64,000 bases of DNA, taken from NCBI GenBank assembly GCA_017529925.1, contig JAFXMZ010000022.1, forward strand, positions 162,012 through 226,011, written 5' to 3'. Shown here piece by piece: positions 18,816 through 27,455 of the stretch. How positions within the stretch are numbered: position 1 is the stretch's first letter; each line of letters begins with the position of its first letter. The notes below the pieces were generated by a model. That model was not told the DNA's origin, did not search any database, and saw nothing but the letters and a program-made list of their open reading frames with translations. A program made the translations under genes and the position numbers. This DNA comes from Clostridiales bacterium. Its GTDB lineage: Bacteria; Bacillota; Clostridia; Saccharofermentanales; Saccharofermentanaceae.

Positions 18816-19523
18816 ATGGACAGAGAGCGTTATGAGGATATGGGCTTTGCAAAGCTCGATATGACAAGGGAAGAACGTACCGGATTTCCCGAAGTGGTAT
18901 TTTGCAGCGGAAAAACTACAGAACACCTGACCGAGATCTTCAAAAAGCTCTATGAAGAGAAGGGACAGGTCTTCGGTACCCGTGCCTGCGAAGAACAGTA
19001 TAAAGCGCTGTCGGATGCTTTGCCTGATATCCCTTTATCTTATGATCCTGTGTCGGGTATCCTGAAGTCAGAGCGTCCGGGATCATCTACACAGGAAAAG
19101 ACCGGAAATATCGCAGTCTGTACGGCAGGAACGGCAGATATAAAAGTTGCCGAAGAAGCGGCGCAGACAGCAGAATTCTTCGGGAATAACGTGACAAGGT
19201 TCTATGATATCGGAGTAGCCGGTATCCACCGGATAACGGACAACATAGAGAAGATCAGAAAAGCAAACGTTATAATAGCTGTTGCCGGTATGGAAGGTGC
19301 GCTTCCGTCAGTGCTCGGAGGGCTTGTAAGAGTGCCTGTCATCGCAGTTCCTACGTCAGTAGGTTACGGCGCTTCCTTTGAGGGGATAACTGCGCTTCTT
19401 TCCATGATCAATTCGTGCGCCAACGGGATCTCTGTAGTCAATATCGATAACGGATACGGGGCAGGATATATCGCCTCGCAGATCAATTCACTTGCAGTCA
19501 ACGGGAATAATTATCAGCCCTGA
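18816..19523 (+). CDS. larB: LarB, nickel-pincer cofactor carboxylase
   Basis: LarB carboxylates and hydrolyses nicotinic acid adenine dinucleotide to start the nickel-pincer cofactor used by lactate racemase and relatives. The 235-residue protein has a less conserved N-terminal half and a C-terminal PurE/AIR-carboxylase-like domain. That domain carries CTAGTADIKVAEEAA, DIGVAGIHR, AGMEGALPSVLGGL and PTSVGYG. AGAGGGGATC precedes the start. Its usual partners larC, larE and larA are not in this window. Its last 10 bases overlap the convergent carboxypeptidase gene. Confidence 0.9.
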   Translation: MDRERYEDMGFAKLDMTREERTGFPEVVFCSGKTTEHLTEIFKKLYEEKGQVFGTRACEEQYKALSDALPDIPLSYDPVSGILKSERPGSSTQEKTGNIAVCTAGTADIKVAEEAAQTAEFFGNNVTRFYDIGVAGIHRITDNIEKIRKANVIIAVAGMEGALPSVLGGLVRVPVIAVPTSVGYGASFEGITALLSMINSCANGISVVNIDNGYGAGYIASQINSLAVNGNNYQP

Positions 19524-20629
19524 GACCGGTCCTTTGTCTTAAGATAATCCCTGAGTGCGGCATATACCGTCTTGGCATCGTCGATATGGAGTGAATCGCC
19601 CATGTCGGGGTTGCCGAATGCACCGACGGTAACGAGTATATATTCATGGCCGTCTATCTTTGCAAAGCTTGCCAGACACTGTCCTGCAGTGCCTGTATAG
19701 CCCGTCTTTCCGCCTTCTATAACGAATCCTGCGTCTTCGGGAAGAGTGAAGTTCGAAAGAAGTGTATTGAACATCGTGAATCCTTCCGTATGCACATTTG
19801 TGGGAGGGACATTATAGCTTTTTGTCATCATTATCGATTTGATAAGAGGGTCTTTCATGCATGCGTCAAGTATTATTGCCATGTCTCTGCATGAAGAATA
19901 GTGACTCGGGTCCTGAAGTCCGGTGCAGTTCATAAAGTGCGTATTTGTGAGACCTAATTCCTTTGCCTTATCGTTCATCATAACGACAAATTCCTCTTCG
20001 GAACCTGCAACATCATTTGCAAGTGCGAGGCAGCATTCCGCACCTGATCTTAAGAGTATCCCGTAGAGCAGATCACGTGCAGGCGCGGTCTCGTCGATCT
20101 CAAATCCGCCGAGCGATGCATCTGTGTTATAGAGCGCATTTCCGATATCACGCGTTATGGTGATGTTCTTATCAAGATCATCTATGTTTTCCGAGATAAC
20201 GAGAGCTGTCATCATCTTAGTCAGAGAAGCAGGATAGACTACCTCATCAGGCATCTTTTCGTTGATGACTGACAGGTCATCCGCATCAACGAGTATGGCC
20301 TGTGAACTGTGTATCCCGGCGAAAAGATCCACCGGTACAGGTGTAGGCGTAGGAGTCGGTGTAGGTTCGGGCGCAAGTGTTTCTTCTGTCTCTGAACTTG
20401 AAGTGCGGCTGTCTGCCTTTTTCGACGTGGTATCATCTGCAAGGGAGATGACCCATTTTACGAGGAAGAATACAGCTACTGCGAAAAGGAGGAGGATAAG
20501 AAGAGCACCGGGTTTCAGCTTTGCCTTGCGGCGCCTTTTGCCGGCTGAGGTCCTTGTTGCAGAAGGTCTTGAAGCGGGCCGTTCTCCCGGACGTCTTATA
20601 TTTCGATTCGGTGCCTGATTTGAATGCAT
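19514..20629 (-). CDS. D-alanyl-D-alanine carboxypeptidase (serine-type, S11)
   Basis: Trims the terminal D-Ala of peptidoglycan stem peptides outside the membrane. The 371-residue protein has a basic cytoplasmic tail and one transmembrane helix (about 42-62). A Ser/Glu and Thr-Pro repeat spacer (about 75-98) leads into the penicillin-binding domain, with SLTKM (catalytic Ser), SGAECC in the SxN position and KTGYTG. The SxN motif is SGA here; in S11 proteins the usual reading is SGN or SAN, so this position deserves a look. GGAGGATACGG gives a clear ribosome binding site. Unlike soluble DacA types it is an N-terminally anchored protein and lacks the C-terminal amphipathic anchor. Confidence 0.9.
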   Translation of the reverse strand: MHSNQAPNRNIRRPGERPASRPSATRTSAGKRRRKAKLKPGALLILLLFAVAVFFLVKWVISLADDTTSKKADSRTSSSETEETLAPEPTPTPTPTPVPVDLFAGIHSSQAILVDADDLSVINEKMPDEVVYPASLTKMMTALVISENIDDLDKNITITRDIGNALYNTDASLGGFEIDETAPARDLLYGILLRSGAECCLALANDVAGSEEEFVVMMNDKAKELGLTNTHFMNCTGLQDPSHYSSCRDMAIILDACMKDPLIKSIMMTKSYNVPPTNVHTEGFTMFNTLLSNFTLPEDAGFVIEGGKTGYTGTAGQCLASFAKIDGHEYILVTVGAFGNPDMGDSLHIDDAKTVYAALRDYLKTKDRSQG

Positions 20630-20658
20630 CCGTATCCTCCGTTTTTATGTTTTTGCTT

Positions 20659-20687
20659 ATTATATTTAAAAGCTTGGTGCGATTCAA
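20659..20687 (-). promoter_or_regulatory. promoter of the D,D-carboxypeptidase gene
   Basis: On the minus strand TTGAAT (20687-20682), a 17-base spacer and TATAAT (20664-20659) form a near-consensus promoter about 30 bases before the start codon. Confidence 0.65.
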
Positions 20688-20753
20688 AAGGATTCGGTAT
20701 AAATAACACTAAATGAACGTTAATGAAAAGTATATGCAAAAACATACGGGGTT

Positions 20754-20782
20754 TTGTAACCTTACGGTAAAGATGGTAGAAT
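20754..20782 (+). promoter_or_regulatory. promoter of queH, predicted leaderless
   Basis: TTGTAA (20754-20759), a 17-base spacer and TAGAAT (20777-20782), with an upstream TGG that makes an extended -10. Seven bases then lead to the ATG at 20790. Confidence 0.65.
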
Positions 20783-20789
20783 CATCATC

Positions 20790-21350
20790 ATGAGTATGCT
20801 CTTACATGCATGTTGCGGTCCCTGTTCGATGTATCCTCTCGAGACTTTGCTCGGGAGCGGGAAGGAACTTGACCTTTTCTGGTTCAATCCCAATATACAT
20901 CCTGAGTTTGAATGGAACAGGAGACTTGAGAACTTAAGAAAAGCCGCCGGACATTTCGGCGTCAGCCTTATCGAGGAAGGAAAATGTCTTGAAGACTACT
21001 GGCGTGATAAGAGGGATGAGTACCTTAAGGAATTCAGATCAAGATGCATGATGTGTTATGACATGAGAATGGATGAAACCGCGAGATATGCCGCAGAGAA
21101 CGGATATGATTCATTCTGTACGACTCTTCTCGTCAGCCCATATCAGGATCATGAAGGGATAGTCAGGACTGCACTTTCAAAGGCCGAGAAATACGGGATA
21201 GATTTTGAATATCACGACTTCAGGGAAGGCTTCAGGAAAGGCCAGAACATGGCGCGTGAAATAGGCCTTTACAGGCAGAAATACTGCGGATGCTGCTTCT
21301 CGCTCGACGAATCGGATTTCAGGGAGAAGATACTTAAGAGCTTTAACTGA
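20790..21350 (+). CDS. queH: epoxyqueuosine reductase QueH
   Basis: Reduces epoxyqueuosine to queuosine in the wobble base of tRNAs. This is the QueH family (formerly DUF208), not the cobalamin-dependent QueG. The 186-residue protein shows the expected cysteines for a metal/iron-sulfur site: HACCGPCS at the N-terminus (residues 7-14), CMMCYDMRM near 88 and YCGCCFS near 170. No ribosome binding site is visible and the promoter predicts a leaderless mRNA. No other queuosine gene is in the window. Confidence 0.92.
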   Translation: MSMLLHACCGPCSMYPLETLLGSGKELDLFWFNPNIHPEFEWNRRLENLRKAAGHFGVSLIEEGKCLEDYWRDKRDEYLKEFRSRCMMCYDMRMDETARYAAENGYDSFCTTLLVSPYQDHEGIVRTALSKAEKYGIDFEYHDFREGFRKGQNMAREIGLYRQKYCGCCFSLDESDFREKILKSFN

Positions 21351-23246
21351 TCACGGCTCTTCGGCGGGGACGATGATCGAATAATAGCCTTCGTAGATGA
21401 CCATTCCGGGCCTTGCACCCGGGATCTTTTTTACGTGCGAAACGGGACAGTAATCGACTTCTGCCTTGATCTTTCCAGTCGGATCAGCTCCGCCTGCCTG
21501 GTGTTCTTCGATAAGGACCGACCTTGAAAAGTAAGCCGCCAGTGAAGCAGCCTTTATTACGGCATTATCTGAAGGCATATCTTCTCCGGCTTTTGCCTTA
21601 AGGATAACGTGTGTCCCGGGGACGCCTTTCACATGGAACCACCAGTCATTTCCTGATGCGCTCCTGAATGTCAGTTCGTCATTCTGTATGTTGTTCCTTC
21701 CGCTCAGGATCGTATATCCGTCATCTGTCTCATATCTTCTGAGGGGAAGAGGCTTTGATCTTTCTTTTGACCTTTTCTCAGAACGTCTCTGCTCGGCTTT
21801 TCTGGCCGCTTCTCGAAGTGCCCTGGAGGATGCTTTTCCGGATTTTGCTTTCCCGACGGTGGTGTTGGGGTTGATATTGTCTGTCTTCTTTCTTGCGGGA
21901 GCCTGAGTTGATAGCGATCTCAGTTCCTCTGCAACGGCTGTTATATCGTCATCGCATGAAGACGCTTCAGCGGCGGTCTTAAGGCTCCTTAAGTAATCGA
22001 GAGCGAGCTTATCGTCCTCGATATACCTGACTGCGAGTTCGTATTTCCTCTTAGCTTTCCTCGATCTCCTGTAGTATTCCTGTGCATTGTCATTTACCGT
22101 AAGCGTGGGATCGAGAGGGATCGTTATGTCGCAAGGCGGATCCTCATAATAGTCCTCACAGGTTACCGAATCGGTCTTTTCAGTATATTTATATGCATTT
22201 GACAGTAGAAGATCACCATATTTTCTGTATATATCGGCCTTTTTGCCTTCTTCGTGATCCTGCATATGTATCTCTGCCTTGTGAGCCGCGTGACTTAATG
22301 CCGCATCTACGATCCTCAGGAGCATCCTGCGCTTATTGTCTATATCGATCATCCTGTCCTTGTCGGAATAGTAGAGATCTATCGCAGAGGATACTGAATC
22401 TGTCAGTACGATCTTAGGAAAACCTGCCAGGTCAAAAGGCGAAAAATCCGCAGCGCTGCCGTCTTCCGTGTAATAGACGGCGGGGACGTAATCCCTGTTT
22501 ATGATCTTTTCGAAAAGCTTCTTCGACCTGTCGGTCATCCTCTTTTTCTCGTCAGAAGAAAGCCCTTTTGCAGGGATCCTTTCATCTACGTCCGCTTTTA
22601 CTGCGATCTGCCTTGCCAGGATAGGGGACATACCCTTGACGGAATTAAGGATAGCCTTGCAGACAGGTCTTCCGGATTCTTCAGGGATAACGGGAAGTTC
22701 GCCGCCCTTTACCTTTTCGAGGGCTTCGTCAGGTGTCATCTTATCCTGGGAGGGCGGGTATTCGTATATCCTTGCAGGCATGACCTCGCGGACTCGGCTG
22801 ATGCTGTAATCTACATGGATTATGGAATCGAGGATCTTTCCGCCGGGATTAACGAGTATAAGATTACTGTATCTTCCCATGAGTTCGGCGATGAGCCTGA
22901 TCTCTTTTGTATCATGGAGTTCGTCCGTGGCGGAGACTCTTATCTCCACGATCCTCTCGTAGCCGGGATTCGTTATCGATTCGATCTTTGCTCCCGACAG
23001 ATATTTGCGCAGGAGCATGCAGAAGGAGGGAGGCATCATGGGATTCTCTCTCGCAGAAGATGTTATATGTATCCTCGGAGCGGACGGGTTGATCGATATC
23101 AGGAGCTTTTTGATCTTTCCTTCGGATCTGATATGAAGGATAACGGTATGCTTATCGGGCTGAAAGACCTTATCTATCCTGGATTCTTTCAGCTCTCTGT
23201 CGAGCTCATGTGCGAGAAGTTCGGTTGTTATTCCGTCGAGTGCCAA
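21351..23246 (-). CDS. rqcH: RqcH (Rqc2/NFACT homologue), ribosome quality control factor
   Basis: Binds 50S subunits with stalled peptidyl-tRNA and directs C-terminal alanine tailing. The family was once called fibronectin-binding protein. At 631 residues it has an N-terminal NFACT-N domain starting ALDGITTELLAHEL, a central helical coiled-coil region (about 290-450), a Lys/Arg-rich linker (about 455-500) and a C-terminal NFACT-R domain with NDWWFHVKGVPGTHVIL. The start codon is TTG at 23246, 3 bases after the stop of the upstream membrane-protein gene, with CCGGAG as ribosome binding site inside that gene. Confidence 0.93.
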   Translation of the reverse strand: MALDGITTELLAHELDRELKESRIDKVFQPDKHTVILHIRSEGKIKKLLISINPSAPRIHITSSARENPMMPPSFCMLLRKYLSGAKIESITNPGYERIVEIRVSATDELHDTKEIRLIAELMGRYSNLILVNPGGKILDSIIHVDYSISRVREVMPARIYEYPPSQDKMTPDEALEKVKGGELPVIPEESGRPVCKAILNSVKGMSPILARQIAVKADVDERIPAKGLSSDEKKRMTDRSKKLFEKIINRDYVPAVYYTEDGSAADFSPFDLAGFPKIVLTDSVSSAIDLYYSDKDRMIDIDNKRRMLLRIVDAALSHAAHKAEIHMQDHEEGKKADIYRKYGDLLLSNAYKYTEKTDSVTCEDYYEDPPCDITIPLDPTLTVNDNAQEYYRRSRKAKRKYELAVRYIEDDKLALDYLRSLKTAAEASSCDDDITAVAEELRSLSTQAPARKKTDNINPNTTVGKAKSGKASSRALREAARKAEQRRSEKRSKERSKPLPLRRYETDDGYTILSGRNNIQNDELTFRSASGNDWWFHVKGVPGTHVILKAKAGEDMPSDNAVIKAASLAAYFSRSVLIEEHQAGGADPTGKIKAEVDYCPVSHVKKIPGARPGMVIYEGYYSIIVPAEEP

Positions 23247-23249
23247 TTC

Positions 23250-23615
23250 TTATACTCCGGAATCGGAAGAACTGCCGAGATTAAAGAGAAATGCCATTAT
23301 GAATATAACGGCGATTATGAGGATCTCGATACCGAGAAACAGGAAGAAACGGTCATAGTTATTCCATGCTATGAGCAGATCAAGAAGGACAACAAGCGTT
23401 ACACCTATGACTGTAGCCAGGAATTTGAATATCCTTGTCTTGGAGAATTCATGGAAATAATCGGCGAAAGTGACCTCAGGCTCAACTTCCTGCTTCCTTT
23501 TGGTCTGAGGGGCTGCTTTCTTTGCCTGCGCAGACTTTCCGGAAGGACGTGATGTATTTCTCGAGCCGCTTCCTGTCTTTTTTCCTGATGATGACCTGCC
23601 GTTAGCGTTTGCCAT
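23250..23615 (-). CDS. small membrane protein upstream of rqcH
   Basis: A 121-residue protein with a Ser/Gly/Lys-rich, disordered-looking first 45 residues and two hydrophobic helices (about 64-82 and 90-112). No known domain recognised. GGAGG lies 7 bases before the ATG. Its stop lies 3 bases before the rqcH start, so both are cotranscribed and translationally linked. The basic tail could contact nucleic acid or ribosomes, but that is a guess. Confidence 0.8.
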   Translation of the reverse strand: MANANGRSSSGKKTGSGSRNTSRPSGKSAQAKKAAPQTKRKQEVEPEVTFADYFHEFSKTRIFKFLATVIGVTLVVLLDLLIAWNNYDRFFLFLGIEILIIAVIFIMAFLFNLGSSSDSGV

Positions 23616-23717
23616 CGTAAATCCTCCATTGTTAACTTATGCCGTTTGTGTACCTTTATTGGAATACGGCTATTGGTATTATAATCTAAAGTATCGGATT
23701 TACACAGGAGATTTTAT

Positions 23718-24140
23718 TTGAACGGACAGAAATATGAGAAGAAAGTGGCAGGATACTTAAGGCGCCACGGTTATCACAATGTCAGGATAACAAAGACTTC
23801 GGGTGACTACGGAGTCGATATCATCGCACGTAAGGGCTTCCACAGATATGCCGTCCAATGCAAATATTACTCGAAACCTGTCGGCGTCGGTGCCGTTCAG
23901 CAGGTCGTCGGCGGGATGGCATATTATGACTGCGACAGAGCCATAGTCGTAACGAATAACAGATTTACGAGGCAGGCAGGGGAGCTTGCCGGGATGAATG
24001 ATGTGACACTTATCCCGGATATAAGCGGATATGAGACGGTCAGGGCAATGATCCTCTTTTTGCTCTTTCTGATACTCCTGGCTGTATTTATGCTGATGGT
24101 CGATCCTGATCTTTTAGGATATATCGGTATCAGATCCTGA
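23718..24140 (+). CDS. membrane-tethered Mrr-like PD-(D/E)xK nuclease
   Basis: Protein of 140 residues beginning with TTG; CAGGAG is 8 bases upstream. Residues 1-105 match the Mrr-type restriction-endonuclease-like fold: KTSGDYGVDIIA carries the metal-binding Asp, and AVQCKYY the Gln-x-Lys pair, then VQQVVGGMAYY. A single strongly hydrophobic helix (about 112-130) ends the protein, so the nuclease domain should be held on the inner face of the membrane. It may act on foreign or modified DNA, or in recombination; no methylase or partner is adjacent. The last 11 bases overlap the convergent dehydrogenase gene. Confidence 0.82.
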   Translation: MNGQKYEKKVAGYLRRHGYHNVRITKTSGDYGVDIIARKGFHRYAVQCKYYSKPVGVGAVQQVVGGMAYYDCDRAIVVTNNRFTRQAGELAGMNDVTLIPDISGYETVRAMILFLLFLILLAVFMLMVDPDLLGYIGIRS

Positions 24141-25113
24141 TCTCATTAGCGCATTTTTCTCCTCCGACAACTTCCTTTATATTGGAAACGGTCGTCGTTG
24201 CGATATTTTCGAGCGCTTCTGACGTAAGGAATGCCTGATGTGAAGTTACGATGACATTAGGCATGGATATCAGCATGCTCAATGTATCGTCATCGATGAT
24301 ATTTCCCGAGAGATCCTGATAGAAATAATCGCCTTCTTCTTCATATACATCAAGCGCCGCAGCCCTGATCTTATGCTGCTTTATGCCCTTTAGCAGTGCA
24401 TTCGCATCGATGAGAGCTCCTCTTGATGTGTTGATTATCGTAACTCCGGGCTTAACTTTGTTGATCGATCCGAGGTTGAACATATGAAGTGTATCTTCAG
24501 TCAGGGGACAGTGAAATGACAGGATATCGGCTTCGGCATAGACCTCGTCCAGTGTCCTGTAATCGATCTTGCTCCTCCTGTCAGGAAACTTGTCGTAGGC
24601 GATGACCTTCATTCCGAATCCCTTACAGATATCGATAAAGACCCTTCCGATCTTACCCGTTCCGATGACTCCTACCGTCTTGCCGTGAAGATCGAATCCC
24701 TCGAGACCAGCGAGGGAGAAGTTGAAATCCCTTGTCCTTATGTATGCGCGGTGTATCTTCCTGTTTATCGTCAGAAGGAGTGCCATCGCATGCTCGGCTA
24801 CGGCGTAAGGGGAGTAGGCGGGAACCCTGACGACAGTGATGCCCTTGCTGTTAGCGTAAGGGATATCTACGTTATTGAATCCGGCGCATCTTAAAGCGAT
24901 GACCTTTACACCGAATTCCGCGAGCTTATCTATGACTTTTGCATTTACAGTATCATTGACGAAGACGCATACCGCATCGCAGCCTTTGGCGAGGACGGCA
25001 TCATCTTCGTCGAGCCTTGAATCATAATACTTGACCTTGATCTTAGATGCCTTGAACTTAGGATCGAATACGGTCCTGTCATAACTCTTCGTGTCGAAAA
25101 AAGCAACTTTCAT
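24130..25113 (-). CDS. D-2-hydroxyacid dehydrogenase (D-lactate dehydrogenase type)
   Basis: NAD-dependent enzyme of 327 residues that reduces 2-oxoacids, most likely pyruvate to D-lactate. Seen are LRCAGFNNVDI in the substrate domain, the Rossmann GVIGTGKIGRVFIDI near 146, SFHCPLTEDT near 202 and NTSRGALIDA near 232. The catalytic His is in VTSHQAFLT near 295. The order and length fit the LdhA group. AAGGAGG precedes the start. It lies 28 bases after the tyrosine recombinase gene on the same strand. LarB, a lactate-racemase cofactor enzyme, is encoded 5 kb away, but a link is not shown. Confidence 0.9.
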   Translation of the reverse strand: MKVAFFDTKSYDRTVFDPKFKASKIKVKYYDSRLDEDDAVLAKGCDAVCVFVNDTVNAKVIDKLAEFGVKVIALRCAGFNNVDIPYANSKGITVVRVPAYSPYAVAEHAMALLLTINRKIHRAYIRTRDFNFSLAGLEGFDLHGKTVGVIGTGKIGRVFIDICKGFGMKVIAYDKFPDRRSKIDYRTLDEVYAEADILSFHCPLTEDTLHMFNLGSINKVKPGVTIINTSRGALIDANALLKGIKQHKIRAAALDVYEEEGDYFYQDLSGNIIDDDTLSMLISMPNVIVTSHQAFLTSEALENIATTTVSNIKEVVGGEKCANEIRI

Positions 25114-25141
25114 GGTGTCTTCCTCCTTATCATGTCCTATC

Positions 25142-26125
25142 TTATTTGCCGTTCTTATCGGGATCGAATCCTGCGAGCGGGTTTCTGTTTACCGCATCCC
25201 TTAACTGTTCATCGTCGACATGCGTGTAGATCTGGGTCGTCGAAACGCTCTGATGACCGAGTATCATCTGAAGATTGCGGATGTCAACGTTGCCGTATTT
25301 ATACATGAGCGTAGCAGCAGTATGGCGGAGCTTATGTACGGAATAGACTTTGGTATCGATTCCGGCCTGTGCCATGAGCCTCTTAATCGAGATCTGTATC
25401 ATGTCGTCGGATATGCGCGTGCCCCTTTTCGAAATGAATAGAGCCTTCTTATGCTCAGGCTTGATCTTCAGCGTGGCTCTCTTATCCATCCACTCATCGA
25501 TCGCATCAAGACAGGCTTTGTTGAGATAGACGGTCCTCTCCTTATTGCCTTTACCGATAACGGTCAGTGTATTGTCGTGGATGTCGTCGATATCGATCCC
25601 GCGAAGCTCCGCAAGCCTCATCCCGCAGTTGAGAAAGAGCGTCAGGATGCAGTAATCACGCTCGTTGGACTCGGTAGGGGAGGCATAAGCGACTTTCAGC
25701 AGTTCAGTGCTCTGGTCGAGCGTCAGATACTTGGGATTCCTCTTTGCCTGCTTGGGTGTCTCAAGGTCATATGCCGGATTGGAATCGGTAAGATGCTTCT
25801 TTGAATGGCAGTATTTGAAGAAACTCTTGAGTGAAGCGATCCTTCTGGCACGCGAGGAATTCGACAGTTTCCTCTCGCGGCCGAGCCATATGAGAAAGAC
25901 AAGAAGATCGTCTGTCGTTACGCTGTTTATATCTTTTACGGTGATATCCGACACATCTATCTCTTCGATCGGAGTGTCCTTCGGAACCTTTCTCCTGTCA
26001 CGTTTCCAGAAGCGGAAAAAGCAGATGATGTCATACTTATACTCCATGACCGTAAGCTCGGACCTGCCGAGGACCGCCAGCATGTAATTGGAGTATTGAT
26101 CAAGTATTTCAAAAGTATTATCCAT
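25142..26125 (-). CDS. tyrosine recombinase, XerC/XerD-like
   Basis: Site-specific recombinase of 327 residues. The N-terminal SAM-like core-binding domain (about 1-115) precedes the catalytic domain with the full residue set: Arg in NCGMRLAELRG near 168, Lys in VIGKGNKERTV, HKLRHTAATLMY near 265, LGHQSVSTTQIYTHV with His and the nucleophilic Tyr near 300. It may be the chromosome-dimer XerC or a phage-type integrase. No att repeats or phage genes flank it, which favours a housekeeping role. It is cotranscribed with the dehydrogenase downstream. Confidence 0.88.
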   Translation of the reverse strand: MDNTFEILDQYSNYMLAVLGRSELTVMEYKYDIICFFRFWKRDRRKVPKDTPIEEIDVSDITVKDINSVTTDDLLVFLIWLGRERKLSNSSRARRIASLKSFFKYCHSKKHLTDSNPAYDLETPKQAKRNPKYLTLDQSTELLKVAYASPTESNERDYCILTLFLNCGMRLAELRGIDIDDIHDNTLTVIGKGNKERTVYLNKACLDAIDEWMDKRATLKIKPEHKKALFISKRGTRISDDMIQISIKRLMAQAGIDTKVYSVHKLRHTAATLMYKYGNVDIRNLQMILGHQSVSTTQIYTHVDDEQLRDAVNRNPLAGFDPDKNGK

Positions 26126-26208
26126 CTCGAAAAGACCTTATCGGAGAGTATTGTTTATTCTGACAACATTTTAACATATAATAGTCCTGTTTTTTGAGAC
26201 GTGTGTGC

Positions 26209-26237
26209 TTGTATTAAGATTTTCGTTGTGTTAATAT
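26209..26237 (+). promoter_or_regulatory. promoter of asd
   Basis: TTGTAT (26209-26214), a 17-base spacer and TAATAT (26232-26237), giving a leader of about 65 bases. The leader holds a small hairpin, TGTCCG with CGGACA at 26257-26275, of unknown meaning. Confidence 0.55.
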
Positions 26238-26308
26238 AGTCCCACTCAAAGACAAATGTCCGCCAATGACGGACAGTAAAATCGAAAACGGAAGGCAGGA
26301 CCATTAAT

Positions 26309-27394
26309 ATGGCACAGAAGATCAGAGCAGGTATCATAGGCGCTACGGGATATGTAGGACAGAGATTCGTAACGCTCCTGGAGGATCATCCCTGGTTTGA
26401 ATGCGTAGCTGTATGCGCATCGCCCAGATCCGCGGGAAAGAGATATGAGGATGCCTGCGAGGGAAGATGGAAGATCGACAGGGAAATGCCCGCATACGTA
26501 AAGGATATGATCGTATACGGCACGGATAATATCGAGGAATTCTGCAGCAAGGTTGATTTCACTTTCTGCGCAGTCGATATGAAGAAGGACGAGATCAGAG
26601 CTCTCGAGGAGAAGATCGCGAAGACAGAGACACCCGTTGTTTCCAATAACTCTGCAAACAGATGGACAGAGGACGTTCCGATGATAATCCCCGAGATCAA
26701 TTCCGATCATGCGGCTCTTATCGAGGCACAGAGAAAGAGGCTCGGAACGAAGAGAGGTTTTATCGCAGTTAAGCCCAACTGCTCTATCCAGAGCTATGTT
26801 CCCGCGCTTACGCCTTTCCTTAAGAATGGTATCAGGCAGATCTCCGTATGTACTTACCAGGCGATCTCCGGTGCAGGAAAGACATTCAAGGACTGGCCTG
26901 AGATGGTCGGTAATATGATCCCCTATATCGGCGGTGAGGAAGAGAAGAGCGAGAAGGAGCCCCTCAAGGTTTGGGGACAGTTCGCAGGCGATCATATCGA
27001 GCTTGCGGCAAATCCCGTTATCTCCGCACAGTGCTACCGTGTAGCCGTTCAGGAAGGCCATACTGCTGCAGTCAGCGTTTCTTTCGAGAATAAGCCCTCG
27101 AAGGAGGAGATGATAAAGACATGGAACGAGTTTGAGAGCGAAGCCGTTAAGCTCGGACTTCCTTCGGCTCCCGAGAAGTTCCTTCAGTACATCGACGAGG
27201 ACAACAGGCCTCAGCCCGCTCTCGACGCGATGTTCGGTAACGGAATGGGAGTATCGGTCGGAAGACTCCGTGACGATAATATCTTCGATTACAAGTTTAC
27301 CTGCCTGTCCCACAATACTTTAAGAGGCGCTGCAGGCGGCGGACTTCTCACGGCTGAGCTCCTTTACAAGAAGGGCTATATCGAAGCAAAGTAA
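26309..27394 (+). CDS. asd: aspartate-semialdehyde dehydrogenase
   Basis: Converts aspartyl phosphate to aspartate semialdehyde with NADPH, the step after aspartate kinase. The 361-residue protein starts with GIIGATGYVGQRFV for NADP binding. The active-site Cys is in VKPNCSIQSY near 155, and the general-base region is in CYRVAVQEGHT near 240. It resembles the archaeal/yeast-type Asd more than the enterobacterial type. GGCAGGA precedes the ATG. A UUCG-capped terminator follows the gene. Confidence 0.94.
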   Translation: MAQKIRAGIIGATGYVGQRFVTLLEDHPWFECVAVCASPRSAGKRYEDACEGRWKIDREMPAYVKDMIVYGTDNIEEFCSKVDFTFCAVDMKKDEIRALEEKIAKTETPVVSNNSANRWTEDVPMIIPEINSDHAALIEAQRKRLGTKRGFIAVKPNCSIQSYVPALTPFLKNGIRQISVCTYQAISGAGKTFKDWPEMVGNMIPYIGGEEEKSEKEPLKVWGQFAGDHIELAANPVISAQCYRVAVQEGHTAAVSVSFENKPSKEEMIKTWNEFESEAVKLGLPSAPEKFLQYIDEDNRPQPALDAMFGNGMGVSVGRLRDDNIFDYKFTCLSHNTLRGAAGGGLLTAELLYKKGYIEAK

Positions 27395-27424
27395 TGCGGA
27401 AAGCGATATAAGGCTAGACTTACA

Positions 27425-27455
27425 GGCCGGCTCACTTCGGTGGGCCGGTCCTTTA
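27425..27455 (+). terminator. intrinsic terminator of asd
   Basis: CCGGCTCAC pairs with GTGGGCCGG (one T-G pair) around a TTCG tetraloop, then TCCTTTAAT. It lies 30 bases after the asd stop. Confidence 0.8.

Noticed and set aside
25142..26125. Integrase of a mobile element
   Set aside because: No flanking direct repeats, excisionase, phage or conjugation genes; the neighbours are housekeeping genes, so XerC/D-like function is the simpler reading.
26246..27313. 355-codon minus-strand reading frame
   Set aside because: Antisense of asd, which has clear family motifs, a promoter and a ribosome binding site; the minus-strand product shows no domain.
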